Below are positions 44,002 through 53,267 of a stretch of DNA of 64,000 nucleotides, piece after piece; within the stretch, counting starts at the first letter, position 1, and every line of letters starts with the position of its first letter. This stretch comes from an uncultured Oscillospiraceae bacterium. GTDB taxonomy: Bacteria; Bacillota; Clostridia; Oscillospirales; Ruminococcaceae. The stretch is from the NCBI GenBank assembly GCA_910579175.1, contig CAJTTB010000008.1, positions 1 through 64,000 on the forward strand. The letters run 5' to 3'. Under the pieces are notes generated by a model, which was not told the origin of the DNA, did not search any database, and saw only the letters and a list, made by a program, of their open reading frames with translations. A program made the position numbers and the translations under genes.

Positions 44002-45183
44002 ATGCAAGGAGTACAACTTCAGGATACCAGAGTGATGCAAAGAAGAATGATGAGTGCTCAAGGTGGACAGATGCAAACCATGGGAATGGGTGATGGATTT
44101 GATGCGATTTTTGCGCAGATGGCAGCCAGTTTGCAAGAGGTAGAAGATGTCACAGTCTTACAGAATATCCAACAGCAAGTAGATGGTTTGTGGTCAATGG
44201 GACTGTTGGAATCAGCAGACACAGAAGAAAAACAAACTTCAACTGTACAGATGTTGGAATTGGCAGCGGCAATGTTGATTGAAAGTCCTCAATTTTTAGA
44301 ATTTTTGCAGATGGATTCACTACAGGCAACACAGTTGGTGTCAACACTGGATATTCCAGAAGAAGCAAAACAATTTGTATTGAATTTTCGCAGTGAACTA
44401 AAAAGTGGTGGTCTATTAGAACAAAAGTCCTTTACAACTGTATTGGAAGAGGGCGATACAGAGATTTTAACAGACACATCATTGCAAAAAGTGCAAGTTC
44501 AAGAAAATGATTCAGCACAAGATGACAACATGACATTTTTAGGTCACTCTTTTATGAAGAATATTAGAGAGGCTAAAAAATTAATGGACACAACACAAAA
44601 ACAGACAAATACTGATACGTTTGAGTTGGATATTGATCAATTGCAACAGGATGTTGCCTCTAATCGCTTTAATCCAGTAGCAACTGTATCTGATAAAGCG
44701 AAGCAGCTTTCAAAGTTGCCACAGATGTCTGAACAAATTCAAACGGGAATTGCACAAAATTTATTAGAAGGTAAAAAAGAATTTACCATCAAATTGCGTC
44801 CAGAAGGTTTGGGAGAAATCACAGTCAAATTAGTAGAACAGGAAAATGGTTCTACAACATTGAATTTGGTGGCATCTTCTGCCAAGACAGCAGAGTTGAT
44901 TACACGTGATTTGAATGCACTGCAAAATGCAATGAGACCATTACAAGTAGAAGTGCAAACTGTTCAAACAGTTGCAGAAACACAACAGGCACAACAACAG
45001 CAGATGAATATGGATTTGCAACAACAGATGGCACAACAATTTTCAATGGCACAACAGCAATCTCAACAACGAAATCAAAATTCCAATGGTTTTAGCAGTT
45101 TGTTAAATGGTGAAGCAGACAGTGAGTTTGTACAAGAAGTTGAACAACAAACAGCATTAGATGGTTTGGATACCTATATTTAA
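44002..45183 (+). CDS. fliK: Flagellar hook-length control protein FliK
   Basis: Secreted molecular ruler which switches export from hook to filament substrates through FlhB. 393 residues. The long N-terminal ruler region is variable; the C-terminal core carries the family motif EFTIKLRPEGLGEITVKLVE, followed by a Gln/Met-rich tail (residues ~325-370). AAAGGGGGAG precedes the ATG. It lies between fliJ and flgD as in Bacillus. Confidence 0.93.
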   Translation: MQGVQLQDTRVMQRRMMSAQGGQMQTMGMGDGFDAIFAQMAASLQEVEDVTVLQNIQQQVDGLWSMGLLESADTEEKQTSTVQMLELAAAMLIESPQFLEFLQMDSLQATQLVSTLDIPEEAKQFVLNFRSELKSGGLLEQKSFTTVLEEGDTEILTDTSLQKVQVQENDSAQDDNMTFLGHSFMKNIREAKKLMDTTQKQTNTDTFELDIDQLQQDVASNRFNPVATVSDKAKQLSKLPQMSEQIQTGIAQNLLEGKKEFTIKLRPEGLGEITVKLVEQENGSTTLNLVASSAKTAELITRDLNALQNAMRPLQVEVQTVQTVAETQQAQQQQMNMDLQQQMAQQFSMAQQQSQQRNQNSNGFSSLLNGEADSEFVQEVEQQTALDGLDTYI

Positions 45184-45204
45184 GAAAGGGGAGTATATTT
45201 CTTT

Positions 45205-45993
45205 ATGTCAAATAGTCTTTCTGATAGTACGAATTATACAACAGACAGAACACCGAGCACACCTGGCAAATATAATGCGGTTTTTACAGATAAGAAAAAC
45301 AATTCTGATACACTGGCAAGTGATTTTCTGACATTGATGGTTGCACAGTTGAAAAATCAAGACTTTATGAATCCAATGGATGACACACAGTATGTAACCC
45401 AGATGGCACAATTTTCTATGATGCAGGCAATGACTGAAATGTCCAGCAATGCAAAAACTTCTTATGCGATGTCTTTAATTGGAAAGACGGTAACAGCTTC
45501 ACGTTATGGCGTAAGTGGAGATTTGGATACAACAACTGGAACAGTAGACAAAATTTCATTTGTAGACAATGAATATGTACTTTATATTGGAAATAAAAAG
45601 TATTCTATGGAACAAATCATGGAAGTTGCTCATCCAAAAGAAAAGGGAGAATGTGCTGTTGACCCTTCTGATATAACAGTATTGGGTACCAATACAACAA
45701 CTTCTACCGCAGATATTAGTTGGAAGCTCCCAACAGAAGATGAAACAGTACTGAGTGGTTTGGGTTATCAAGTTTATTATTCAGAGGAAGGACCATTTAA
45801 TAGTGTAGAAGCAGTAGAAGCAGGTACTCGATTTGGTCCACAGTTAAAAGGCATTACAGATGAGGCAAAACTAACTCAATCATTGGCCAATTTGGCTCCA
45901 GGAAAAACATATTATGTAAACGTAGTGGTAACAGATGCGAATGGAAACAAAGCAGTTTATAGCCCTACTTCAATCCGAACAAAATCATCATAA
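45205..45993 (+). CDS. flgD: Hook cap protein FlgD with a C-terminal fibronectin-III-like domain
   Basis: Hook assembly scaffold of 262 residues. The N-terminal FlgD domain is clear (LASDFLTLMVAQLKNQDFMN, then PMDDTQYVTQMAQFSMMQAM), followed by a beta region (SLIGKTVTASRYGVSG). From about residue 152 the chain looks like a fibronectin type III domain: TTSTADISWKLPTEDE, GYQVYYSEEG, LAPGKTYYVNVVVTDANGNK. Many FlgDs carry an Ig-like insertion, but a C-terminal FN3-type domain with a canonical YYVNV strand is unusual. AAAGGGGAG precedes the ATG. The gene is in the normal place between fliK and the small operon protein. Confidence 0.92.
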   Translation: MSNSLSDSTNYTTDRTPSTPGKYNAVFTDKKNNSDTLASDFLTLMVAQLKNQDFMNPMDDTQYVTQMAQFSMMQAMTEMSSNAKTSYAMSLIGKTVTASRYGVSGDLDTTTGTVDKISFVDNEYVLYIGNKKYSMEQIMEVAHPKEKGECAVDPSDITVLGTNTTTSTADISWKLPTEDETVLSGLGYQVYYSEEGPFNSVEAVEAGTRFGPQLKGITDEAKLTQSLANLAPGKTYYVNVVVTDANGNKAVYSPTSIRTKSS

Positions 45994-46021
45994 TCATACA
46001 GATGATAAAGGGGTGTCATGA

Positions 46022-46426
46022 ATGGAAGAGATGAAAATTAATGGTCGTCCTGCAACGATTGTAACAGGAAAACCGAATTTTTATGGATCAGATCATACGA
46101 TTACAAATAAAAGTGGCACGTCTCAAAACAACACGTTCCAAAGTGTATTGCAGCAAGAATTTAAAAAATCCCAGCAAATCTCATTTTCTAAACATGCTGC
46201 TGAGCGTGTGGAGACCAGAGGGATCGAGCTTTCTGAAAATCATTTGGGACGGCTAAACGAAGGCGTTCGTTTGGCAGAACAAAAAGGATTGGATGACACA
46301 TTGATTTTAATGGATAAAACTGCATTTGTAGTAAGTGTCCGCAATAAAACAGTCATTACTGCAGTCAATGGGAATGATTTGACTGGAAATGTATTTACAA
46401 ATATAGATGGAACAGTGATCGTGTAA
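46022..46426 (+). CDS. Conserved flagellar operon protein, TIGR02530 type
   Basis: A 134-residue protein of the conserved flagellar-operon family usually found between flgD and flgE. The core is ISFSKHAAERVETRGIEL, then LILMDKTAFVVSVRNKTVIT, with an ending typical of the family (GNVFTNIDGTVIV). Its exact role is unknown in the family; it may assist hook export. It starts with AAAGGGG before the ATG. A hairpin with arms TGGTATCTT (46451-46459) and AAGATACCA (46470-46478) separates it from flgE. Confidence 0.88.
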   Translation: MEEMKINGRPATIVTGKPNFYGSDHTITNKSGTSQNNTFQSVLQQEFKKSQQISFSKHAAERVETRGIELSENHLGRLNEGVRLAEQKGLDDTLILMDKTAFVVSVRNKTVITAVNGNDLTGNVFTNIDGTVIV

Positions 46427-46450
46427 ACTGGACCCTTTTCGGGAGGTTTA

Positions 46451-46478
46451 TGGTATCTTGACTGACTGAAAGATACCA
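46451..46478 (+). other. Intercistronic hairpin before flgE
   Basis: A nine-base perfect stem with a ten-base loop and no T-run, so an mRNA processing or stability element is more likely than a terminator. Confidence 0.55.
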
Positions 46479-46505
46479 CGGTTCCAAAAAGAGGAGAGAA
46501 TTGAA

Positions 46506-48419
46506 ATGAATAGAGCAATGTTTTCTGGTGTAGCAGGTATGAAAGCGCATCAAACCAAGATGGATACCATCGGTAATAATATCGCAAACGTAAACACCTA
46601 TGGTTATAAATCACAGCGTGCAGTATTTAGTGATATTTATTATCAATCCTTACGTGGGGCAACCGCTGGTACAGCAAACCGCGGTGGACAGAACCCTTCT
46701 ATGGTTGGTTATGGTTCTAACTTGTCCGCTGTACAATCCCAAATGACACAATCCAGTATGCAGAATACTGGATTTGGCTTGGATGTTGCAATTACAGGTG
46801 AAGGATTTTTGCAAGTACAAGATGCTGATGGAAATATCTTCTATACAAAAGCAGGTTTGCTCAGTTATGATTCCAATGGTTATTTGACCGATATCAATGG
46901 TAACTTTGTATTGGGTACCAAAGGCAATGGCGACCCGGATACACAAAAAATTAAATTGGATGATGTAGGTTCTGTATCTGCAAAAGCACCTGCTGTAACA
47001 CAGGTTATCAACGGTACTAGTTATACATTCCAATTTTCTAATTCTACTGCAAAGGGAAATGTTTCTCTGAATATCGGTACCAGTGACAGCTTACCAATTG
47101 GTAAAAAAGCACAAGCAGTTATGTCTGCAGGTTCTATTAATATTTTGTTGAACTCCAAGGAAATATTTGAAAGTATGGCTGATTTGCAAAATGCAATCAA
47201 TGATGCCATTACCGAAGCAAATAATGGTATTCAGCATGATGGAGGTATTCTATCCATTACAACAGATGAAGAGCAAAACTGGGGTGACGGCTTAACTGGT
47301 GCACAAATTGTTGGAGATAATTTTGGATATGATCAAGGTAGTATCACACTCCCAGATAATGGTAAAATATTTGGCGGCTTTAGCTTTGATAGCGTAGGAA
47401 ATGGCTTTGAATTGTTGGATAATGATGATTTGTCCTTTAGTTTAGAGCGCGATCCAGACAGTGGCGATTTGACGATTAAAGCAACAACCAGCCAGAGCAA
47501 TAAGGAATATTCTGCTACCATCAGAAAAACTGAGATGACCACTCCGGGTAAAGTGGTGTTGTCTGTTGCAAATGGTGATACAACTGATACCATTACATTG
47601 AACTTCCCAAATTATAATGAAGTATTGAATGTTGGTGAAGGGCTTACTTGGAACCCTGAAACATTTGATGATGGATCAAGTTATGGCGGATTCTCTTTGG
47701 TATCACCCGGAAATTTAGATAAGAATGACATTACTGGCGCCAATATGACTTTAGAAGCACTGACAGGTGCTGACGAAGGCAAATTTTTACTGACAATGAC
47801 CGTAAATGGTACAAATTACACTCATACTTTTGATAAAAAACAAGCAGGAAAACAATTATTTATGGATGATGGTACTGGAAATGGCTTTACATTAAAGGCT
47901 CCTTCTATGAATAATATGTTATCATCAGCAGCTACAATGACCTTTAATCCTGTGCAAGTATTGGCAGATGATATTGTCAATAGCCAACCTTCTAGTGATT
48001 TGGGATTTGGAAGTAAGAGTTTTGCAATGACCGGCGGTACAGAAGGCGGTGTTGTAACACTGGATCAGTTGAGCAGTATTTCCATTGGTTCTGATGGTAC
48101 CATTTCTGTTTATCATGCAGAAAAGGGAACTGTTGTAGCAGGTAAGATTACACTTGCAAACTTTGCAAATCCATATGGTTTGGAACAAGGCGGTAACAAC
48201 TACTTTACTGCAACATCAAACTCTGGTGACCCTCAACTAGCAGAACCAGGAAGTGATGGAACAGGTGCCTTAAAGAGCAGTTCTTTGGAAATGTCAAACG
48301 TTGACCTTTCAGGTGAGTTTGCAGATATGATTACCACACAAAGAGGTTTCCAGGCAAACTCTAGAATTATCACCGTTTCTGATACAATGCTAGAAGAATT
48401 GATAAACTTAAAACGATAA
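46506..48419 (+). CDS. flgE: Flagellar hook protein FlgE, enlarged
   Basis: Hook protein, secreted and polymerised under the FlgD cap. 637 residues, compared with roughly 400-520 in many species; the extra length is in the exposed middle. The N-terminal motif (MDTIGNNIANVNTYGYKSQR), the internal GLDVAITGEGFLQVQD and the C-terminal SNVDLSGEFADMITTQRGFQ are canonical. GAGGAGAG precedes the ATG. A large hairpin follows in the gap to flbD. Confidence 0.95.
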   Translation: MNRAMFSGVAGMKAHQTKMDTIGNNIANVNTYGYKSQRAVFSDIYYQSLRGATAGTANRGGQNPSMVGYGSNLSAVQSQMTQSSMQNTGFGLDVAITGEGFLQVQDADGNIFYTKAGLLSYDSNGYLTDINGNFVLGTKGNGDPDTQKIKLDDVGSVSAKAPAVTQVINGTSYTFQFSNSTAKGNVSLNIGTSDSLPIGKKAQAVMSAGSINILLNSKEIFESMADLQNAINDAITEANNGIQHDGGILSITTDEEQNWGDGLTGAQIVGDNFGYDQGSITLPDNGKIFGGFSFDSVGNGFELLDNDDLSFSLERDPDSGDLTIKATTSQSNKEYSATIRKTEMTTPGKVVLSVANGDTTDTITLNFPNYNEVLNVGEGLTWNPETFDDGSSYGGFSLVSPGNLDKNDITGANMTLEALTGADEGKFLLTMTVNGTNYTHTFDKKQAGKQLFMDDGTGNGFTLKAPSMNNMLSSAATMTFNPVQVLADDIVNSQPSSDLGFGSKSFAMTGGTEGGVVTLDQLSSISIGSDGTISVYHAEKGTVVAGKITLANFANPYGLEQGGNNYFTATSNSGDPQLAEPGSDGTGALKSSSLEMSNVDLSGEFADMITTQRGFQANSRIITVSDTMLEELINLKR

Positions 48420-48449
48420 TCATATTATGATATGTATGGCGGGTTTTAC

Positions 48450-48498
48450 CCGTCATATGCAAGAGGAGAAAGTTTTTTTCTTCTCTTGCATATGACGG
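48450..48498 (+). other. 22-bp intercistronic hairpin between flgE and flbD
   Basis: Left arm 48450-48471 (starting CCGTCATATGCAAGAG) pairs with right arm 48477-48498 (ending CTTGCATATGACGG) with a single G-T pair and a five-base loop of G and Ts. No T-tract follows the right arm, so it is not a canonical terminator in the direction of the operon. It may limit read-through, block RNase or mark an mRNA processing site. Confidence 0.75.
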
Positions 48499-48530
48499 TA
48501 CGAAATAAGATAAATTAGGAGGCTATTAAA

Positions 48531-48722
48531 ATGATTGTTTTAACAAGATTAAATGGAGTTTCATTTGCATTAAATGACGAGCTGATTGAGACGATTTCTG
48601 AAAACCCGGACACAACCATTCATATGACAAATAAAAACATTTATATTGTAAAAGAAGATACTCAAACAGTTATCAATAAAATTGTTGATTATCGTAGAAA
48701 AGTATATAGTACTTTGAGATAA
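48531..48722 (+). CDS. flbD: Flagellar protein FlbD
   Basis: A 63-residue protein typical of flbD (swrD) in Gram-positive flagellar operons: MIVLTRLNGVSFALNDELIE, then ISENPDTTIHMTNK. In Bacillus SwrD raises flagellar torque. TTAGGAGG precedes the ATG. It lies between flgE and motA. Confidence 0.93.
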   Translation: MIVLTRLNGVSFALNDELIETISENPDTTIHMTNKNIYIVKEDTQTVINKIVDYRRKVYSTLR

Positions 48723-48758
48723 AAGGCTACAGAAGTTTTCATTTGGAGGGTCATATTT

Positions 48759-49577
48759 ATGGATTTGATGTCAATTTTGGGATGGATATTGGGTACACTT
48801 TTGATTTTGGGAGGTATGATTACAAATACAAACCCAACAACGAAAGCAGTAAGTTTTAACATAGAAAATATTATTAACTTTGGAGATGTGCCCAGTGTGC
48901 TGATTGTAATTGGTGGAACAATTACCGCATTGATGGTATCCTTTTCAGGAAAACAACTTGCAAAGTTTCCCAAACACTTAAAAATTATCTTTGCACCTAC
49001 AAAATATAAGCCAGAAGATTATATTGGGCAGATTGTAGAATTTGCTAAAAAGGCTAGAATTAGCGGTTTGTTGGCATTGGAAGAAGATTTGGACAAGGTT
49101 GAAGACCAATTTATGAAAAACAGTTTGATGATGGTTGTTGACTCAGTAGAACCGGAAAAGGTAAAATTGCAGTTGGAAACGCAACTTGATTATCTGGACG
49201 AGCGACACGCGCAAGACCGAGCGATTTATGATAAGGGTTCATCTTATGCACCGGCATTTGGTATGATTGGTACCTTGATAGGTTTGATAAACTTGATGCA
49301 GAACTTATCTGATATTGGGGCAATTGGTCCAAACATGGGTGTTGCGTTGATCACAACCTTTTATGGTACAATTTTATCAAACTTTATATTTTCTCCAATT
49401 TCCAATAAATTAAAAATTCGACATGAGGAAGAATACCTTTGTAAAATGATTATTTGTGAGGGTGTTCAGGCAATTCAAGCAGGTGAAAATCCAAACTTTA
49501 TTGAAGAAAGACTTGCACAACTTCTTCCAAAAGGAAAATATGTAGCAGGCAATGACAGCGGTTCAGAAAAACAATAA
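48759..49577 (+). CDS. motA: Flagellar stator protein MotA
   Basis: Proton- or sodium-channel stator subunit of 272 residues with four membrane segments. The GMIGTLIGLINLMQNLSD segment is the third helix with the family ion-path Pro and Gly residues (YAPAFGMIGT); the cytoplasmic loop carries charged residues that contact FliG. TGGAGGGTC precedes the ATG. It is followed by motB after 40 bases. Confidence 0.96.
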   Translation: MDLMSILGWILGTLLILGGMITNTNPTTKAVSFNIENIINFGDVPSVLIVIGGTITALMVSFSGKQLAKFPKHLKIIFAPTKYKPEDYIGQIVEFAKKARISGLLALEEDLDKVEDQFMKNSLMMVVDSVEPEKVKLQLETQLDYLDERHAQDRAIYDKGSSYAPAFGMIGTLIGLINLMQNLSDIGAIGPNMGVALITTFYGTILSNFIFSPISNKLKIRHEEEYLCKMIICEGVQAIQAGENPNFIEERLAQLLPKGKYVAGNDSGSEKQ

Positions 49578-49617
49578 TATATAATGATTAATATAGTAGG
49601 TAAAGGGTGGGAGTGAT

Positions 49618-50547
49618 ATGAAAAGAAAAAGAGAAGAATCTTCAGGTGGTAGCTGGTTGGATACATATGCTGATATGGTAACTTTGTTGTTGACTTTTTT
49701 CGTTGTAATGTTTAGTATGTCTTCCGTAGAACAAGAAAAATGGGATGCGTTGATTCGTTCCTTTATCGGTGAAGGAGAGGCTTCACAATTCGTACTTGTA
49801 GACGATGAACCTAAAACTGGTTCTGGACCTGCTGTAAATGAACATGATGAATACTTTACAGATGACAATGGTATGGAAACCAGTGAGATTGCAATGCCAG
49901 AAAATGTAGAAGATTTGTATGAGTATCTAAATGAATATGTGACTCAAAACAATCTGCAATCCAGTGTTTCTTTGTCAAAAGATTCTGGAATTGTCTATAT
50001 TCGGTTTAGTAATAATACGCTGTTTAAGCCGAATAAATATGATTTGACAGAGGAAGCAAGACCGATGTTGGATTATTTGGGAAAGGCATTGAAACTGATT
50101 GAAGATAAAATCAGTGTTATCCAAGTCTCAGGACATACTGCTGATATGGGTAGACCAAGTTTAGAAGTCAATGACTGGAGACTTTCAGGAGAGCGTGCAG
50201 CGAGCGTTGTAATTTATTTGGAAGAAGTCAACCAAATTAAAAAAGGTATTTTTGTGACAAACGGATATGGAGATAACTATCCAATTGCAGATAATTCAAC
50301 AGAAGATGGAAGAAGACAAAATCGCCGTGTAGAATTGACCATTGTAGGTACAGAAGCGATTGCAAATGACCCAGCAATAAGTGATGGACTTGAAGGAACT
50401 TATGATACCAACCAATATCCAAAAGATGGTCATGGTGTGAATCCAATTGTTCCTGATAACAAACAACAGACTGGTTCACAGTCACCTCAAGAGCCTGTAC
50501 AAGATTCACAGGAAACTCCGGTAGATACAAATTCTGAGCCTCAATGA
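49618..50547 (+). CDS. motB: Flagellar stator protein MotB
   Basis: Stator subunit anchoring MotA to peptidoglycan, 309 residues. The single membrane helix starts WLDTYADMVTLLLTFFVVMF, with the essential ion-binding Asp in DMVTLL. The OmpA-type peptidoglycan-binding domain is at about residues 120-240 (VIQVSGHTADM; DGRRQNRRVELTI). A Gln/Pro/Asp-rich tail follows. GGGTGGGAG precedes the ATG. Confidence 0.96.
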   Translation: MKRKREESSGGSWLDTYADMVTLLLTFFVVMFSMSSVEQEKWDALIRSFIGEGEASQFVLVDDEPKTGSGPAVNEHDEYFTDDNGMETSEIAMPENVEDLYEYLNEYVTQNNLQSSVSLSKDSGIVYIRFSNNTLFKPNKYDLTEEARPMLDYLGKALKLIEDKISVIQVSGHTADMGRPSLEVNDWRLSGERAASVVIYLEEVNQIKKGIFVTNGYGDNYPIADNSTEDGRRQNRRVELTIVGTEAIANDPAISDGLEGTYDTNQYPKDGHGVNPIVPDNKQQTGSQSPQEPVQDSQETPVDTNSEPQ

Positions 50548-50581
50548 TACTAAAATATGTTGATAAATTTAGTATTGGGGA

Positions 50582-50610
50582 TTGACCTGGATAGTCTGGC
50601 CAATTACAGT
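50582..50610 (+). promoter_or_regulatory. Possible internal sigma-A promoter before fliM
   Basis: TTGACC (50582-50587), 17 bases, TACAGT (50605-50610). It lies in the 200-base gap between motB and fliM, the largest break so far in the operon. A palindrome, GCTAATA/TATTAGC (50684-50700), lies between it and fliM. Confidence 0.45.
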
Positions 50611-50763
50611 ATCAATAAACAATAAAATGAACTGAAAGTATATCCTAGTGGGATAGAGAAATATTTTTATTGTTTACGAATTTGCTAATATCATATTAGC
50701 GATTTACAAAAAAATAGTTGGTAATTTGCCAGCTGTCTAAAATTAATATACAAAGGAGTGAAG

Positions 50764-51756
50764 ATGCAGATGCCGGAGAGTCTATCACAAAGTCAAATAG
50801 ACGAATTGCTAAAGCGTATGCATTCTGGCGAAGTTGATACTGAGGTTGAAAAAAAACCGAAAATAAAAGAATATGACTTTAAAACTCCAAAGAAATTTAC
50901 AAAAGAGCAATTAAAGGCGTTAGATGGTTTGCATGAAAACTTCTCTAGAGTTTTGTCGTCCTATTTTAGTAGTATCCTTCGCAATGTCTGTGAAGTGAGT
51001 GTGTTGCAAATTGAAGAACAAAGATATTATGAGTTTAACAATGCACTTCCTGATAATTCATTACTCAGTATTCTAAATTTTAAACCAGAAGATATTCAAT
51101 ATGATGAAACCTCGTTTATTGTGGATATACCAACGCCATTGGGCTTTATGATAATTGAACGTCTTTTGGGTGGAATCGGAGAAGTTTTTGTTCCAAATCG
51201 TGATTTTACCGAGATAGAACTTGCTATGTTAGAAACTATTTTAGAACAAGTGACAGCTTATTTGCAGGATGCTTGGTGTAACTATTTGCCAGTAAAAACA
51301 GAGTTGGGAAGTTTAGAAACAAATGCCAGGTTGTTACAAGTATTTTCTCCTCAGGAAATTGTGGTACTGGTTGCATTGAAAATTGAAGTTGCTGGTACTA
51401 GTAACGTCATTACAATGTGTCTTCCAGCCGAAAGTCTGGAACCAATCGTAGAAAGCTTTAAGTTAAGATACACACGTGCCAATAAACAGCAGGATATTGA
51501 AAAGGATAAAGAAAAACGAGAAGTCATTATAGGCTCTATCAAGCAATCCGATATGGAAATTACGGCTATTTTGGATAATTTCCAAATGACGTTGGGAGAT
51601 GTCTTGCGTTTGCAGGTGAATGATGTAATTGCTTTAGATAAAAAAATCGACAGCGATATTTGTGTATTAGTGGATGATGTACCATGGTATACTGCAAAGC
51701 TAGGCGAATCTAAGTTAAAGAAATCTATTAAATTAATTGATATTATAGCTGGATAG
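50764..51756 (+). CDS. fliM: Flagellar motor switch protein FliM
   Basis: C-ring component binding CheY-P, 330 residues. The N-terminal CheY-binding peptide (LSQSQIDELLKRM), the CheC-like middle domain (IERLLGGIGEVFVPNRDFTE) and the SpoA-type C-domain (GDVLRLQVNDVIALDKKID) are in order. I start it at the ATG at 50764 with AAGGAG five bases upstream; a GTG two codons earlier or an ATG two codons later are alternatives. It is followed by fliY after 14 bases. Confidence 0.95.
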   Translation: MQMPESLSQSQIDELLKRMHSGEVDTEVEKKPKIKEYDFKTPKKFTKEQLKALDGLHENFSRVLSSYFSSILRNVCEVSVLQIEEQRYYEFNNALPDNSLLSILNFKPEDIQYDETSFIVDIPTPLGFMIIERLLGGIGEVFVPNRDFTEIELAMLETILEQVTAYLQDAWCNYLPVKTELGSLETNARLLQVFSPQEIVVLVALKIEVAGTSNVITMCLPAESLEPIVESFKLRYTRANKQQDIEKDKEKREVIIGSIKQSDMEITAILDNFQMTLGDVLRLQVNDVIALDKKIDSDICVLVDDVPWYTAKLGESKLKKSIKLIDIIAG

Positions 51757-51770
51757 AAAGAGAGGGGATT

Positions 51771-53183
51771 GTGTTGAGTAACGACCAAATTTCGAACGCC
51801 CAAAACGCAATATTAACTACGGAAGAGATGGATACAATTGGTGAAGTCATGAACATCAGTATGGGCGCTTCTGCAACGGCAATTTCATCATTATTGGATA
51901 AACAGGTAGTTATTACAACTCCTACATTGAATTTACAAAAAGTACAAGATGTCAACTATTCTGATTTAGAACCTGCTATGGTTGTTAAAATTGAATTTAT
52001 CAAAGGCCTTTCTGGTACCAATATTATGGTGTTTCGCCGCAATGATATGCAAATTATCTTGAATTTGCTGATGGGAAGCGGAGACACCGATGTAGATGAA
52101 AACTTTGAATTTGATGATATGAGTATCAGTGCGGCTTGTGAAGTGACCAATCAAATGATGGGAGCTGCGGCAACAGCGCTTTCTGAAATATTGGGAGAAA
52201 CGGTGGATATTTCCACACCAGTTGCTTCTGTAGCAGAACCAGAGCATGCAATTGATGATGTGATGGATGTAAAAGATAAAGAAGATGATATTGTCACCAT
52301 TTCTTTTGATTTATCCATTAAGGGCGTTATGAATAGTAATTTTATGAGTGTAATGCCAATTGAGTTTGCAAAGGGAATTGTCAATCATTTGATGCAAGGT
52401 CAGGATATTCCTCCACTGTCACCAGACCCTGTGATAGAAGAAGTCGCACCACCACCACAGGATTTTGCTCCTATACAACCAGTAGAGCAACCTGCAGTGG
52501 CGCCACCACAAGCGCAGCAGCCAATGATGAATCAACAACCTGCAATGCAACAACCGGTGATGAATCAGCAGCCTGCAATGGGTCAGCCACAGATGCAACA
52601 ACCAGCAATGAACCAACAACCTGCAATGGGTCAGCCACAGATGCAACAACCGATGATGAATCAGCAACCTGCAATGGGTCAGCCACAGATGCAACAGCCA
52701 ATGATGAATTATCCAATGATGGACCCTCAACAAATGGCAATGATGCAACAATATTTGATGGCACAACAGCAAATGCAATCATTTTATCGACAGCCATCTG
52801 AACCAAGTTTTGCAGGTCCAATGGGCAATATGGTGGGCAATGAAAATCCTGTAAAGGTTAAAAAAGCGAAATTTCCAGATTTTTCTGTACCAGGAAGTTC
52901 TATGGAAGTTGATAGTAATACCAATATGGGATTGTTGATGAACGTTCCGTTAGAAGTTTCTGTTGAAATTGGAAGAACCAAAAGAAAAATTAAAGAAATT
53001 GCTGATTTTGGTCAAGGAACAGTAATAGAATTAGAAAAACAAGCAGGTGCTTTAGTAGATGTAATTGTAAATGGTCAATTAATTGCACATGGGGACGTTG
53101 TAGTAATTGGAGATAATTTTGGCGTTCGTATTACAGAAATTGTTGGTACAAAGGAATTGATGAACTCTTTACAAATGGAGTAA
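51771..53183 (+). CDS. fliY: Flagellar motor switch phosphatase FliY
   Basis: C-ring protein which in Bacillus also dephosphorylates CheY. 470 residues: an N-terminal CheC domain with two phosphatase helices (MDTIGEVMNISMGASATAIS and ISAACEVTNQMMGAAATALS, each with the E…N pair), a long Pro/Gln/Met linker, and a C-terminal FliN/SpoA domain (VPLEVSVEIGRTKRKIKEI). The linker has three tandem copies of a 48-base repeat. Translation starts at GTG 51771 or TTG 51774 after GAGGGG. It precedes cheY, with a structured spacer between. Confidence 0.95.
   Translation: MLSNDQISNAQNAILTTEEMDTIGEVMNISMGASATAISSLLDKQVVITTPTLNLQKVQDVNYSDLEPAMVVKIEFIKGLSGTNIMVFRRNDMQIILNLLMGSGDTDVDENFEFDDMSISAACEVTNQMMGAAATALSEILGETVDISTPVASVAEPEHAIDDVMDVKDKEDDIVTISFDLSIKGVMNSNFMSVMPIEFAKGIVNHLMQGQDIPPLSPDPVIEEVAPPPQDFAPIQPVEQPAVAPPQAQQPMMNQQPAMQQPVMNQQPAMGQPQMQQPAMNQQPAMGQPQMQQPMMNQQPAMGQPQMQQPMMNYPMMDPQQMAMMQQYLMAQQQMQSFYRQPSEPSFAGPMGNMVGNENPVKVKKAKFPDFSVPGSSMEVDSNTNMGLLMNVPLEVSVEIGRTKRKIKEIADFGQGTVIELEKQAGALVDVIVNGQLIAHGDVVVIGDNFGVRITEIVGTKELMNSLQME
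52560..52703 (+). repeat. Three tandem 48-base repeats in the fliY linker
   Basis: Units at 52560-52607, 52608-52655 and 52656-52703 each encode MNQQPAMGQPQMQQP plus Ala or Met, with partial copies on both sides. Copy number could vary by slippage, changing linker length without shifting the frame. Confidence 0.9.
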
Positions 53184-53267
53184 TTTTTGTTATACTTCGA
53201 GTGCAAGTTTTATCCGAGAGCAGCAAAAACAAGTAAATAATAAAATTTATCTGGTTTGTTGTTTCAA

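Noticed and set aside
52419..52821. Long minus-strand frames rich in Leu/His or Val/Ala opposite fliY
   Set aside because: They are mirror products of the 48-base repeats in the fliY linker and have no start signals.
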